A stretch of 7,590 bases of DNA, taken from the NCBI GenBank assembly GCA_002382045.1, contig DFZJ01000082.1, forward strand, positions 1 through 7,590. Reading direction: 5' to 3'. The notes under the pieces are model-generated. The model saw only the letters and a program-made list of their open reading frames with translations. It had not been told where the DNA came from and searched no databases. The translations under genes were made by a program, and so were the position numbers. Positions 1-5,281 of this stretch are shown here, piece by piece (position 1 is the stretch's first letter; the number at the start of each line of letters is the position of its first letter). This stretch comes from Syntrophaceae bacterium UBA4059 (lineage in GTDB: Bacteria > Desulfobacterota > Syntrophia > Syntrophales > Smithellaceae).

Positions 1-724
1 TGGCGGCAAACTTTGCGACGAAGATGCTCACTTCATAAAGGAATATCAAGGGGATGGCCATCAAAATCTGGCTTAAGGCATCCGGCGAAGGCGTTAAGAT
101 CGCGGCAACAACAAATATAACCAGGATGGCATACTTCCTGTTTCGGGAGAGCAGTTTATCCGTGACGATGCCGAGTTTCGCCAAAAAGAAAATCAGGATC
201 GGCAACTGGAAAGATAAGCCGAAACCAAGCAAAAAGGTCACCAGAAAGGACAGATAATCACTAAATGAAATCATCGCCCGCAGGTATTCATTATTGAAAC
301 TGACAAAAAATTCAAAGGCCGTTGGCAGAACGACAAAATAGCCGAATGTAACGCCGCTTAAAAAGAGCAACGTGGAAAAAAAGACAAAAGGCACCACCAT
401 TTTTTTCTCTTTGGGAAGCAGCGCCGGAGAGATAAATTTCCATACCTGATAAATGATGAACGGACTGGTGATAATCAGGGAAGCAAAAAAAGCAATTTTC
501 ATGTAGGTGAAAAAAGCTTGGGTCAGACCGGTGTAAATCAGATAACTGCTTTTCGGCAGAGCGTCGGTCAAAGGTTTTGTGAGGATGGCAAACAGCCAGT
601 CTTTAAAATAATAGCTGACGAAAAAACCCAGTCCCACGGCAATCAGCGAGTTCGTCAGCCTCTTGCGCAGTTCAATTAAATGTTCGGTCAAAGACATTTT
701 CAAATCTTCGTTGGGTTCCATCAT
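1..724 (-). CDS. tatC: Sec-independent protein translocase TatC (3' end outside window)
   Basis: TatC is the polytopic inner-membrane receptor of the twin-arginine system; it binds RR signal peptides of folded precursors and recruits TatA. About 241 codons are visible with no stop, so only the last few residues of a typical 245-260 residue TatC lie off the left edge. The N-terminus has the family's cytoplasmic signature, MSLTEHLIELRKRL at residues 10-23, which contains the conserved Glu/Arg pair of the signal-peptide site. Further family hallmarks are FISPALLPKEKK after the second membrane segment, the third segment ending GYFVVLP, and ILTPSPDALSQ near the C-terminus. Six hydrophobic segments can be followed. 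The start is uncertain: tandem ATGs at 724 and 721 lack a clear Shine-Dalgarno, and an internal ATG at 697 begins exactly at the conserved MSLTEHL block. It lies 33 bases downstream of the TatA-family gene, in the same operon. Confidence 0.95.
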   Translation of the reverse strand, partial: MMEPNEDLKMSLTEHLIELRKRLTNSLIAVGLGFFVSYYFKDWLFAILTKPLTDALPKSSYLIYTGLTQAFFTYMKIAFFASLIITSPFIIYQVWKFISPALLPKEKKMVVPFVFFSTLLFLSGVTFGYFVVLPTAFEFFVSFNNEYLRAMISFSDYLSFLVTFLLGFGLSFQLPILIFFLAKLGIVTDKLLSRNRKYAILVIFVVAAILTPSPDALSQILMAIPLIFLYEVSIFVAKFAA

Positions 725-757
725 GTGCCGTTTTGCCGGGTGCTTGAATTGCAGAAG

Positions 758-1048
758 TTATGTTGGATTTTGTTTTTTCCCGGCGTCATCACCGGATGCT
801 TCGTTTTTCGCCTCTTCCGTATCAGGCTTTTTTAACAGCAGTGAATCTTTCAGGCCGTCATCGGCTTTGGGTTCCTCTTCTTCTTTCAAGGCGTCTTTCA
901 GATCTTCACCGACGCCTTCGGTTGCATTTTTGAAATCCCTAAAGCCTTTGCCCAGCGTTTTAGCCAGATCAGGCAGCTTTTTGGGCCCGACGATTAAAAG
1001 CGCGATGATCGCGATGATAATCAGTTCCTGCACACCGATACCAAACAT
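758..1048 (-). CDS. tatA: TatA/TatB-family twin-arginine translocase subunit
   Basis: This 96-residue protein is a small membrane subunit of the Tat translocase. It shows the full family architecture: a very short N-terminus (MFGIGVQELI), one membrane helix at about residues 6-20, a Gly-Pro hinge (VGPKKLP, residues 20-26), an amphipathic helix to about residue 42 (TLGKGFRDFKNAT), and an acidic, disordered, Lys/Glu/Asp-rich tail. The Phe-Gly near the N-terminus and KKLPDLAKTLGKG are TatA-like, while the proline at the hinge is shared with TatB, so the TatA/TatB assignment is not firm. A Shine-Dalgarno (AAGGGAG, 1066-1060) lies 11 bases before the ATG. tatC follows after 33 bases, so the pair is an operon. 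Only one TatA/B gene is seen beside tatC; it may serve both roles, or a second copy may lie elsewhere. Confidence 0.93.
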   Translation of the reverse strand: MFGIGVQELIIIAIIALLIVGPKKLPDLAKTLGKGFRDFKNATEGVGEDLKDALKEEEEPKADDGLKDSLLLKKPDTEEAKNEASGDDAGKKQNPT

Positions 1049-1080
1049 GGATAGAACACTCCCTTAAATATTGCGATGTA

Positions 1081-1108
1081 CCTATATATTGATTGCAGCT
1101 TTTGTCAA
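1081..1108 (-). promoter_or_regulatory. Candidate sigma70-type promoter of the tat operon
   Basis: On the minus strand a perfect -35 hexamer TTGACA (1108-1103) is followed after 16 bases by TATAGG (1086-1081), which matches the first four positions of TATAAT. An overlapping TATATA lies two bases further upstream but would give only a 14-base spacer. The predicted transcript starts near 1075, about 27 bases before the tatA ATG and just upstream of its Shine-Dalgarno. The call is from sequence only. Confidence 0.55.
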
Positions 1109-1384
1109 TGTTTTTCACAATAACCGGATGCTTGGACCAAGGCAAAGCAAGTCTGTATCAAATTTAAATCAAAGAGTTATCAAGACAAATTTCATTTTTG
1201 TGACTTGACGGCGCGAACGCTATCTTGCAGGCCATTGGTAAGACTCTTGATGAACCAATAGTCGAACGGTCACGGCCGGGATTGAATATCAGAAAGGAAG
1301 CCCCGTTGGTCTTTATCCGTGGCGTGGAATGGCCGGTTGTCATTTTGACCGGGAGCGGTCTGTTGTATCCCCGTTTCAAACCAA

Positions 1385-1403
1385 GGCGCGCATCCGCCGC
1401 GCC
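1385..1403. repeat. GC-rich inverted repeat (hairpin)
   Basis: GGCGCG (1385-1390) pairs perfectly with CGCGCC (1398-1403) around a 7-base loop. The plus-strand continuation is CGGCTTTAACTT, with no real T-run, so it is a poor intrinsic terminator; a structured RNA or a repeat-element end is equally possible. A smaller perfect 5-bp hairpin, GACCG-GGAG-CGGTC, lies about 30 bases upstream. Confidence 0.45.
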
Positions 1404-1498
1404 CGGCTTTAACTTAGATGGTGTTGGAATATGAATATGTATTTGAAATATTTAATTATTCATGAATGACAGCAGTCTTCTGACGAGTTATTTTTGAC

Positions 1499-1526
1499 TT
1501 GACAATAGGATGCCCGTTAGTATAAC
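1499..1526 (+). promoter_or_regulatory. Promoter of the 3-hydroxyacyl-CoA dehydrogenase gene
   Basis: A consensus -35 TTGACA (1499-1504), a 16-base spacer and TATAAC (1521-1526, five of six matches) form a strong sigma70-type promoter. Transcription would start near 1533, giving a leader of about 78 bases before the ATG at 1611. The gene's Shine-Dalgarno is GAGGAAG (1600-1606), at good spacing. Confidence 0.65.
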
Positions 1527-1610
1527 GCTCAATCATTATTCCGGGCAAGAACCATCTTAAATAATTGATCCTAATATGCGAAAAAAATAAATTGAAAGTG
1601 AGGAAGAACT

Positions 1611-2480
1611 ATGAAGATTGAAGATGTGAAAAATGTATGTGTTGTTGGCGCCGGTAACATGGGCCACCAGATCGCCCTGCAGTGCGCCCTTTCCGGTTTC
1701 AAAACAGTCAGTACGGACGTCATTCCGGCCGTTCTGGAAAAAGCCGAAAAGTTTGTCGATACCTATCTGGCGGGGCGTGTACAGAAAGGCAAAATGACGG
1801 AAGATGCAGCCAAGGCTGCCCGCGCGAGAATCTCCTTCAACGGCGATCTGAAAGAAGCCGCGAAAGACGCCGATGTGGTCATTGAAGCCGTTCTGGAAAG
1901 AATTGATCTCAAGCGGAAAATATTTGCCGACCTCGACAAGATTGCACCGCCCAATGCCATCCTGGCGACCAACAGCTCCTTCATTGTCAGTTCCAGAATT
2001 GCGACGGCGACCCATCGTCCTGCTCAGGTCTGCAATCTCCACTTTTTCAATCCGGCTTTGGTTATGAAACTGGTGGAAGTCGTCCAGGGCCCCCATGTTT
2101 CGGACGAAACGGCAAAGTGCATGATGGACTTCTGCCTGAAAATTGAAAAAATTCCTATTCACATCAAAAAGGAAGTCGATGGATTCGTCCTGAACCGTAT
2201 TTTCGCCGTTATTCAGAAAGAAGCCCTCTGGATGCTCGAAATGGGCGTGGCCTCTTTCGAAGATATCGACAAAGCCTGTGTTTACGGAGCCGGCCATCCC
2301 ATGGGTCCCTTCCGCCTTAATGATCTGACGGGTATCGATCTGACATACGATGTCTGCATGGGCCATTTCTTAGAGTCCGGCAATCCCGCGGATCTCCCCT
2401 CCCCGAGTATTGTGAAGAGATACACGGAAGGCAAATTTGGTCAGAAGACCGGCGAAGGCTGGTACAGCTATAAAAAATAA
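1611..2480 (+). CDS. 3-hydroxyacyl-CoA (3-hydroxybutyryl-CoA) dehydrogenase, NAD-dependent
   Basis: The enzyme oxidises (S)-3-hydroxyacyl-CoA to 3-ketoacyl-CoA with NAD+, or runs in reverse, in beta-oxidation or butyrate-type metabolism in the cytoplasm. At 289 residues it has the usual length of the stand-alone Hbd/FadB2 family. The N-terminal Rossmann domain carries GAGNMG at residues 13-18, and Asp36 at the end of the second strand indicates NAD rather than NADP. Catalytic landmarks are Ser122/Ser123 in ATNSS, His144 in HFFNP, Glu156 in KLVEVV and Asn195 in DGFVLNR. The C-terminal helical dimer domain has the typical GHPMGPFRLNDLTGID and ends GEGWYSYKK. The motif after His144 reads HFFNPALVMK rather than the common HFMNPVPVMK, a variant within the family. 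It is flanked by its own promoter and a hairpin terminator, so it is probably monocistronic. Acyl chain-length preference cannot be read from the sequence; hbd and fadB2 are both reasonable names. Confidence 0.95.
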   Translation: MKIEDVKNVCVVGAGNMGHQIALQCALSGFKTVSTDVIPAVLEKAEKFVDTYLAGRVQKGKMTEDAAKAARARISFNGDLKEAAKDADVVIEAVLERIDLKRKIFADLDKIAPPNAILATNSSFIVSSRIATATHRPAQVCNLHFFNPALVMKLVEVVQGPHVSDETAKCMMDFCLKIEKIPIHIKKEVDGFVLNRIFAVIQKEALWMLEMGVASFEDIDKACVYGAGHPMGPFRLNDLTGIDLTYDVCMGHFLESGNPADLPSPSIVKRYTEGKFGQKTGEGWYSYKK

Positions 2481-2532
2481 TTTCTAAAGTGCGCCCACCT
2501 GGACTGTTTTGGTCCTCCGGGCGATTATCAAG

Positions 2533-2569
2533 AAGACGCCCCGAAGTTGAGAAGCTCCGGGGCGTCTTT
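2533..2569 (+). terminator. Rho-independent terminator after the dehydrogenase gene
   Basis: AAGACGCCCCG (2533-2543) pairs perfectly with CGGGGCGTCTT (2558-2568), an 11-bp stem with a 14-base loop, 52 bases after the stop codon. The T-tract is short (TTT then G), so the stem rather than the tail makes the case. The stem also begins with AAGA, giving a symmetric structure, but there is no minus-strand gene nearby that needs it. Confidence 0.7.
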
Positions 2570-2642
2570 GCAGGATATCTAAGCAGACCATTACCCCTAT
2601 CGCCTGAACCTCCAGAAATCGCGCCAATAATTATAATAATGC

Positions 2643-2684
2643 ATCCGACGCCTTTATTAAACGCCCGCCGCAAGGCGTCCGGAT
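2643..2684. repeat. Imperfect inverted repeat upstream of the zinc-ribbon gene
   Basis: ATCCGACGCC (2643-2652) pairs with GGCGTCCGGAT (2674-2684) with one bulged base. The left arm is also repeated in direct orientation further on: ATCCGACGCCTTTATTAAACG at 2643-2663 resembles ATCCTGACGCCATTTATTAACG at 2715-2736, which overlaps the candidate promoter. It could be an operator pair or a small duplication. Confidence 0.45.
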
Positions 2685-2705
2685 TCTTCGGAAAAAATAA
2701 ATAAC

Positions 2706-2734
2706 TTTACAAAAATCCTGACGCCATTTATTAA
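2706..2734 (+). promoter_or_regulatory. Candidate promoter of the FmdB-family gene
   Basis: TTTACA (2706-2711, five of six to the -35 consensus), a 17-base spacer and TATTAA (2729-2734, four of six) give a plausible sigma70-type promoter. Transcription would start near 2741, about 30 bases before the ATG at 2771. The second copy of the direct repeat (2715-2736) covers its spacer and -10, so a repressor bound there could occlude it. Confidence 0.4.
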
Positions 2735-2770
2735 CGGATTGACGAAAAATATACAGGAGGTGGCAGCGAC

Positions 2771-3262
2771 ATGCCGATTTACGAATTTTACTGTAAACAA
2801 TGCAACACGATCTATAATTTTTTTTCCAAATCGGTTAACACTGTTAAGATTCCTACTTGTCCGAAATGCAAAACGGCCCGTTTGACCCGCCAGATGTCAG
2901 TATTTGCAGCCATTACCGGCGCCGGAAAGGACGAAGCCACGGATGATCCGTTAAAGGGTTTTGATGAAAGCAAAATGGAAAAAGCGATGATGCAGCTCGC
3001 GGCGGAGGCTGAAAAAATAAAAGACGATGATCCGAAGGCCGCGGCAAAGTTGATGCGAAAATTGTCGGAAACAACAGGAATGAACCTGGGTGACGGTTTT
3101 CAGGAAGCCTTGAGCCGCCTGGAGGCAGGTGACGACCCGGATCAAATCGATGAAGAAATGGGAGATATTCTGACTTCTGAAGATCCCTTCGGGAAAAAGC
3201 GGCGCCGCAAGTCGGCAACTTTCCGCAAACCGCGTAAAGATGAAACATTGTATGACCTTTAG
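2771..3262 (+). CDS. FmdB-family zinc-ribbon protein with long acidic tail
   Basis: The first 45 or so residues are an FmdB-type zinc ribbon: MPIYEFYCKQC at the start, Cys8/Cys11 as the first knuckle and Cys30/Cys33 (TCPKCK) as the second, which together would bind one zinc. The family is named after a putative regulator of formamidase in Methylophilus; the function of most members is unknown. Residues 50-140 are charged and mostly helical (repeated Lys/Glu/Asp/Ala), with short blocks such as DDPKAAAKLMRKLSETTGMNLG. The C-terminus is very basic (GKKRRRKSATFRKPRKDE). At 163 residues it is longer than the usual 70-110 residue FmdB proteins. A textbook Shine-Dalgarno AGGAGGTG (2755-2762) fixes the start. 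It stands alone between spacers. A nucleic-acid or protein-binding role is possible but not shown. Confidence 0.85.
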   Translation: MPIYEFYCKQCNTIYNFFSKSVNTVKIPTCPKCKTARLTRQMSVFAAITGAGKDEATDDPLKGFDESKMEKAMMQLAAEAEKIKDDDPKAAAKLMRKLSETTGMNLGDGFQEALSRLEAGDDPDQIDEEMGDILTSEDPFGKKRRRKSATFRKPRKDETLYDL

Positions 3263-3301
3263 ATGCTCGAAGATGGCTGACATTCACAAATAGGATGGCT
3301 T

Positions 3302-3322
3302 TGCATGGAACCCTTCCATGCA
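3302..3322. repeat. Perfect hairpin downstream of the FmdB-family gene
   Basis: TGCATGGAA (3302-3310) pairs fully with TTCCATGCA (3314-3322) around CCC, 39 bases after the stop codon. No T-run follows, so it does not fit a standard intrinsic terminator; it may be a 3' mRNA-stabilising hairpin or part of a larger fold. Confidence 0.5.
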
Positions 3323-3526
3323 CCGAGAGTACCTTGCAGCCGGTTTTACGGATGTGAACCAAACCCAGGATAAGAATCCATATTTTAATTGTCTAACTTT
3401 GCTCGAATGGAAGACGTCATCACCAGCCGGCTGGAATGTTTCATATCTTTGTGCTGGCTCTTTTGTGGTTCACACCTCTCATCTTAGACGTTTATAATAT
3501 ATCCATCGATGAATAGAGCGACTGCC

Positions 3527-3555
3527 TTGACAACCCAAGCGGTAATTTTTATATT
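3527..3555 (+). promoter_or_regulatory. Strong sigma70-type promoter of the alanine-rich lipoprotein gene
   Basis: Consensus TTGACA (3527-3532), an exact 17-base spacer and TATATT (3550-3555, five of six) form the best promoter in the window. Transcription would begin near 3562, leaving a leader of about 92 bases before the ATG at 3655. Confidence 0.7.
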
Positions 3556-3654
3556 GCGCGCAAAATTTTAATTTACTTTTTAGCGTCAAAGGATGTAAGA
3601 TTCCGCATGCAATGTAAACCATTGATCATGAACAAAATTTGAAAGGAGAAACAG

Positions 3655-4311
3655 ATGAAAAGAAACATTTTAATTATTGTGGCGGCATTTTTTACCTTTA
3701 TTCTTTTAATGGCCTGTTCAAGCCAGAAAGAACCGGCCCAACTGGCAGTGCAAGCCGCGGAACAGGCGGTCAATGCCACCAAGGTTGAAGCCGGGAAATT
3801 TGCTCCGGAACAGATGGCCGCACTGGAAACCGCTCTGGCTTCCGCGCAAGACAAAATGGAGAAGAAGGAATACGAGGCTGCTTTAGCCGAAGCACAAGCC
3901 ATACCCGCCAAGGCGAAGGATGTCCTGGCGGCGGCCACAGCCAAAAAAGATGAACTGACCAAGAAATGGACAGATCTGAGTCAGAAAGTTCCTCAAATGG
4001 TCGGAGCCATCCAGGCCAAAGTGGATGAACTTTCCCAGCTCAAACCCAAGAAGCTTCCGAAAGACATGACCGTCGAGAAACTGGCGGAGGCAAAGACCGC
4101 GCTTGAAGCCATCAAAGCAGACTTCGCCAAAGTACAGGAAACCTTTAAAGCAGGGAATATGGCCGATGCCATTGCGGCAGCCACACCCATAAAGGAAAAA
4201 GCCCTGAAAGCAATGGAGGCATTAGGCATTGCCCCCGCACCTGAAGTTCCGGCTGCACCGGCTGCACCGGCTGCACCCGCAACGCCCGCTGCGCCGCCTG
4301 CCGCAAAGTAA
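3655..4311 (+). CDS. Alanine-rich helical lipoprotein (DUF4398-like)
   Basis: This 218-residue protein has a lipoprotein signal peptide: MKRN, a hydrophobic stretch and the lipobox LLMAC with Cys21 as the predicted lipidated residue. Ser follows the Cys, which under the E. coli rule favours the outer membrane. The mature part is Ala/Lys/Glu-rich and almost wholly helical. The segment KFAPEQMAALETALASAQDK and the following EYEAALAEAQ resemble the DUF4398 pattern of periplasmic helical lipoproteins; this resemblance is by eye. A second helical block spans roughly residues 105-195. The C-terminus is a low-complexity Ala/Pro tail (PAAPAAPAAPATPAAPP). The start is set by AAGGAG (3643-3648), six bases before the ATG. 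It is monocistronic, with a strong promoter and strong terminator, which suggests abundant expression and a structural or envelope role. Its exact function is unknown. Confidence 0.85.
   Translation: MKRNILIIVAAFFTFILLMACSSQKEPAQLAVQAAEQAVNATKVEAGKFAPEQMAALETALASAQDKMEKKEYEAALAEAQAIPAKAKDVLAAATAKKDELTKKWTDLSQKVPQMVGAIQAKVDELSQLKPKKLPKDMTVEKLAEAKTALEAIKADFAKVQETFKAGNMADAIAAATPIKEKALKAMEALGIAPAPEVPAAPAAPAAPATPAAPPAAK
4251..4277 (+). repeat. Three perfect 9-bp tandem repeats in the Ala/Pro tail
   Basis: GGCTGCACC is repeated three times without change (4251-4259, 4260-4268, 4269-4277), encoding the Pro-Ala-Ala units of the lipoprotein's C-terminal tail. As a multiple of three it can vary in copy number without changing frame. 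Confidence 0.8.
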
Positions 4312-4334
4312 AAGTCGGCAATCATCAAACGGTT

Positions 4335-4383
4335 AAGGGACATGCTCTCATTTCATTGGTTAGAGAGATCATGTCCCTTTTTT
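4335..4383 (+). terminator. Strong Rho-independent terminator of the lipoprotein gene
   Basis: AAGGGACATG (4335-4344) pairs with CATGTCCCTT (4370-4379), continued inward by CTCTC (4345-4349) with GAGAG (4363-4367) after a 2-base bulge, and followed by six Ts (4378-4383). It acts on plus-strand transcripts. On the minus strand the exit side reads CCCTTAACC, so it is a weaker terminator for the convergent Mla operon. It overlaps the end of the hemerythrin remnant (stop codon at 4371-4369). Confidence 0.9.
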
Positions 4384-4590
4384 CAAATAAACGTCACCCC
4401 GTTTGTGCAAAAGCGCATGAAACTCTTCATGTCTTCCAGCGCCGATCCGGGACGCTTCAATTTTCGCAAAACCTTCAAATAATTTTTCTTGAGTTTCCGT
4501 TGATAAACGATCATCGGCCATCGCAAAAAGAATATTATTCTCTTTATCGATATGATCGGTGAGAAGCACCGCTTCCCATGGGGTCTCCAT
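4369..4590 (-). pseudogene. C-terminal half of a hemerythrin (HHE) domain protein, 5'-truncated
   Basis: The 73-residue frame matches the last two helices of bacterial hemerythrin-like proteins: LLTDHIDKENNILFAMADD, with iron-ligand-type His13 and Glu17, then a helix with RIGAGRHEEFHALLHK (His54, His58) and a terminal VYLKK. Such proteins bind a di-iron site for oxygen or redox sensing and usually have 150-190 residues. The N-terminal two helices and their ligands are absent, and an in-frame TGA near 4630 closes the frame upstream. Homology seems to begin around residue 8, about 45 bases after the stop codon of the Mla-operon lipoprotein, which suggests a deletion or recombination joined the operon end to this gene. 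The only start is ATG 4590, with a weak AGGG site. The remaining codons are uninterrupted, so loss is recent or a short protein is still made; a four-helix iron site could form only by dimerisation. Confidence 0.75.
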
Positions 4591-4615
4591 TCTGACCCTG
4601 ATTCCATGGACTGCG

Positions 4616-5281
4616 TTAATCTTTTTTCAACAGATCCAGTCTGGCCTTGATGGTATTGGCTTTGATCACATCATTTTGTTCAAAATAATAGGTTTGCAGT
4701 TTAGTCAAATACGCCCAGAGCGGCCTGCGCCAACCATTAGCCGAAGCCGTGGCAATAGCCATTTGCAGGATAGTCTCATCTGAGGGCAAGTACCTGACCC
4801 AGACGCCACAGGCAATCAGACGCGAAAGCGGATCGTCAATGGCGGCAATCTCGCGGGCGGCTGCAGTCAAATCCTTGCTCAATGCGGCTTTCAGGACGCC
4901 GGTATAACGGGAAGGCAGCGCCCTGGCATCCACGGCACTGAAATTACCTTTTAGAAAATGACAATACGCCATATCAACAGCGTTCGGTTCCAATCCGTAT
5001 AGTTTTGCAAACTCGCTTGAATCGAAACTTTCCAGTGACGCAGTGTGCAGGGAATATTTTGTTAAGTAGGCAATGGTCAAAATACTCAAATCGTTGCCGG
5101 CAGCCATCTCCCTTCTGGCCTTCACAAAATGAGGCTCTGTCGATTCTTCCCTGCCGGTCAAAAAACTGGTCTTGTAATCATCCAAATGCCTGTAAGCATT
5201 TTCCTTCCAGGCAGGAACCGGCGTCACCGTGCCGCAGGCACAAATCAATAAAGCCAATGCTAACGACAGTAACTTTTTCAT
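4616..5281 (-). CDS. Mla/MCE-operon lipoprotein of unknown function
   Basis: This 221-residue protein starts with a lipoprotein signal (MKKLLSLALALLICAC; predicted lipidated Cys16 followed by Gly). The mature part is helical and rich in Ala, Leu, Tyr and Trp, with a repeat-like organisation reminiscent of tetratricopeptide folds (KARREMAAGNDLSILTIAYL, ALSKDLTAAAREIAAIDDP, IATASANGWRRPLWAYL). I recognise no named domain. Its ATG overlaps the TGA of the MCE gene as ATGA, so translation is coupled and it almost certainly works with the transporter. It occupies the place where other Mla operons encode the periplasmic carrier MlaC or an auxiliary lipoprotein, but it resembles neither by eye. A role as outer-membrane or periplasmic partner of the MCE protein is inferred. 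Confidence 0.85.
   Translation of the reverse strand: MKKLLSLALALLICACGTVTPVPAWKENAYRHLDDYKTSFLTGREESTEPHFVKARREMAAGNDLSILTIAYLTKYSLHTASLESFDSSEFAKLYGLEPNAVDMAYCHFLKGNFSAVDARALPSRYTGVLKAALSKDLTAAAREIAAIDDPLSRLIACGVWVRYLPSDETILQMAIATASANGWRRPLWAYLTKLQTYYFEQNDVIKANTIKARLDLLKKD

Larger units (their letters stand above)
1049..1610. other. Divergent intergenic region, 562 bases, with an unexplained middle section
   Basis: This spacer separates the tat operon (minus) from the 3-hydroxyacyl-CoA dehydrogenase gene (plus). Its outer parts are AT-rich and hold one promoter for each side. The middle (about 1205-1410) is clearly more GC-rich and contains two tight inverted repeats, GACCG/CGGTC around 1348-1361 and GGCGCG/CGCGCC at 1385-1403. 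Short open frames exist on both strands here (TTG-start 1225-1434 plus; 1379-1164 minus), but neither has a recognisable domain or a convincing ribosome site, so I do not call a gene. The motif GAGTTAT followed by TTTTTG and ACTTGAC occurs on both sides of the section (1174-1209 and 1485-1503). It may be a repeat element, a gene relic or a small RNA locus. Confidence 0.4.
3263..3654. other. Non-coding region, 392 bases, rich in inverted repeats
   Basis: No open frame here has recognisable content. It holds a 9-bp hairpin (3302-3322), a perfect 12-bp palindrome CCAGCCGGCTGG (3423-3434), a long-range 9-bp inverted pair TGTGAACCA (3353-3361) / TGGTTCACA (3466-3474), and the promoter and leader of the next gene. 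The leader of about 90 bases is AT-rich and I recognise no riboswitch in it. Confidence 0.5.

Noticed and set aside
663..1067. Plus-strand frame of 134 codons over the TatA-family gene
   Set aside because: Serine/phenylalanine-rich shadow of the acidic lysine-rich TatA tail on the other strand.
1131..1141. Palindrome CTTGG-A-CCAAG upstream of the tat promoter
   Set aside because: Short and lying upstream of the -35; matches no operator I can name and is within chance expectation.
1225..1434. Possible small protein (TTG start, 69 residues), and an opposing 71-residue frame at 1379-1164
   Set aside because: No Shine-Dalgarno, no recognised domain, both strands open at once and hairpins in the middle; kept only as an unexplained section.
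1557..2366. Long minus-strand open frame (269 codons) antisense to the dehydrogenase gene
   Set aside because: It covers the well-supported enzyme on the other strand, shows His/Phe/Asn-rich composition typical of antisense shadow frames and no domain; the plus-strand product has all catalytic residues.
2913..3362. Minus-strand frames (149 and 110 codons) opposite the FmdB-family gene
   Set aside because: Antisense shadows of a charged reading frame; no ribosome site or domain, while the plus frame has a zinc ribbon and a strong Shine-Dalgarno.
3573..4343. Minus-strand Ala/Ser-rich frames opposite the alanine-rich lipoprotein
   Set aside because: Low-complexity shadows produced by GCN-rich codons; the plus gene has promoter, lipobox and terminator.
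4383..4607. Second minus-strand frame of 74 codons overlapping the hemerythrin remnant
   Set aside because: Different frame with no family match; the overlapping frame 4590-4369 carries the hemerythrin motifs.
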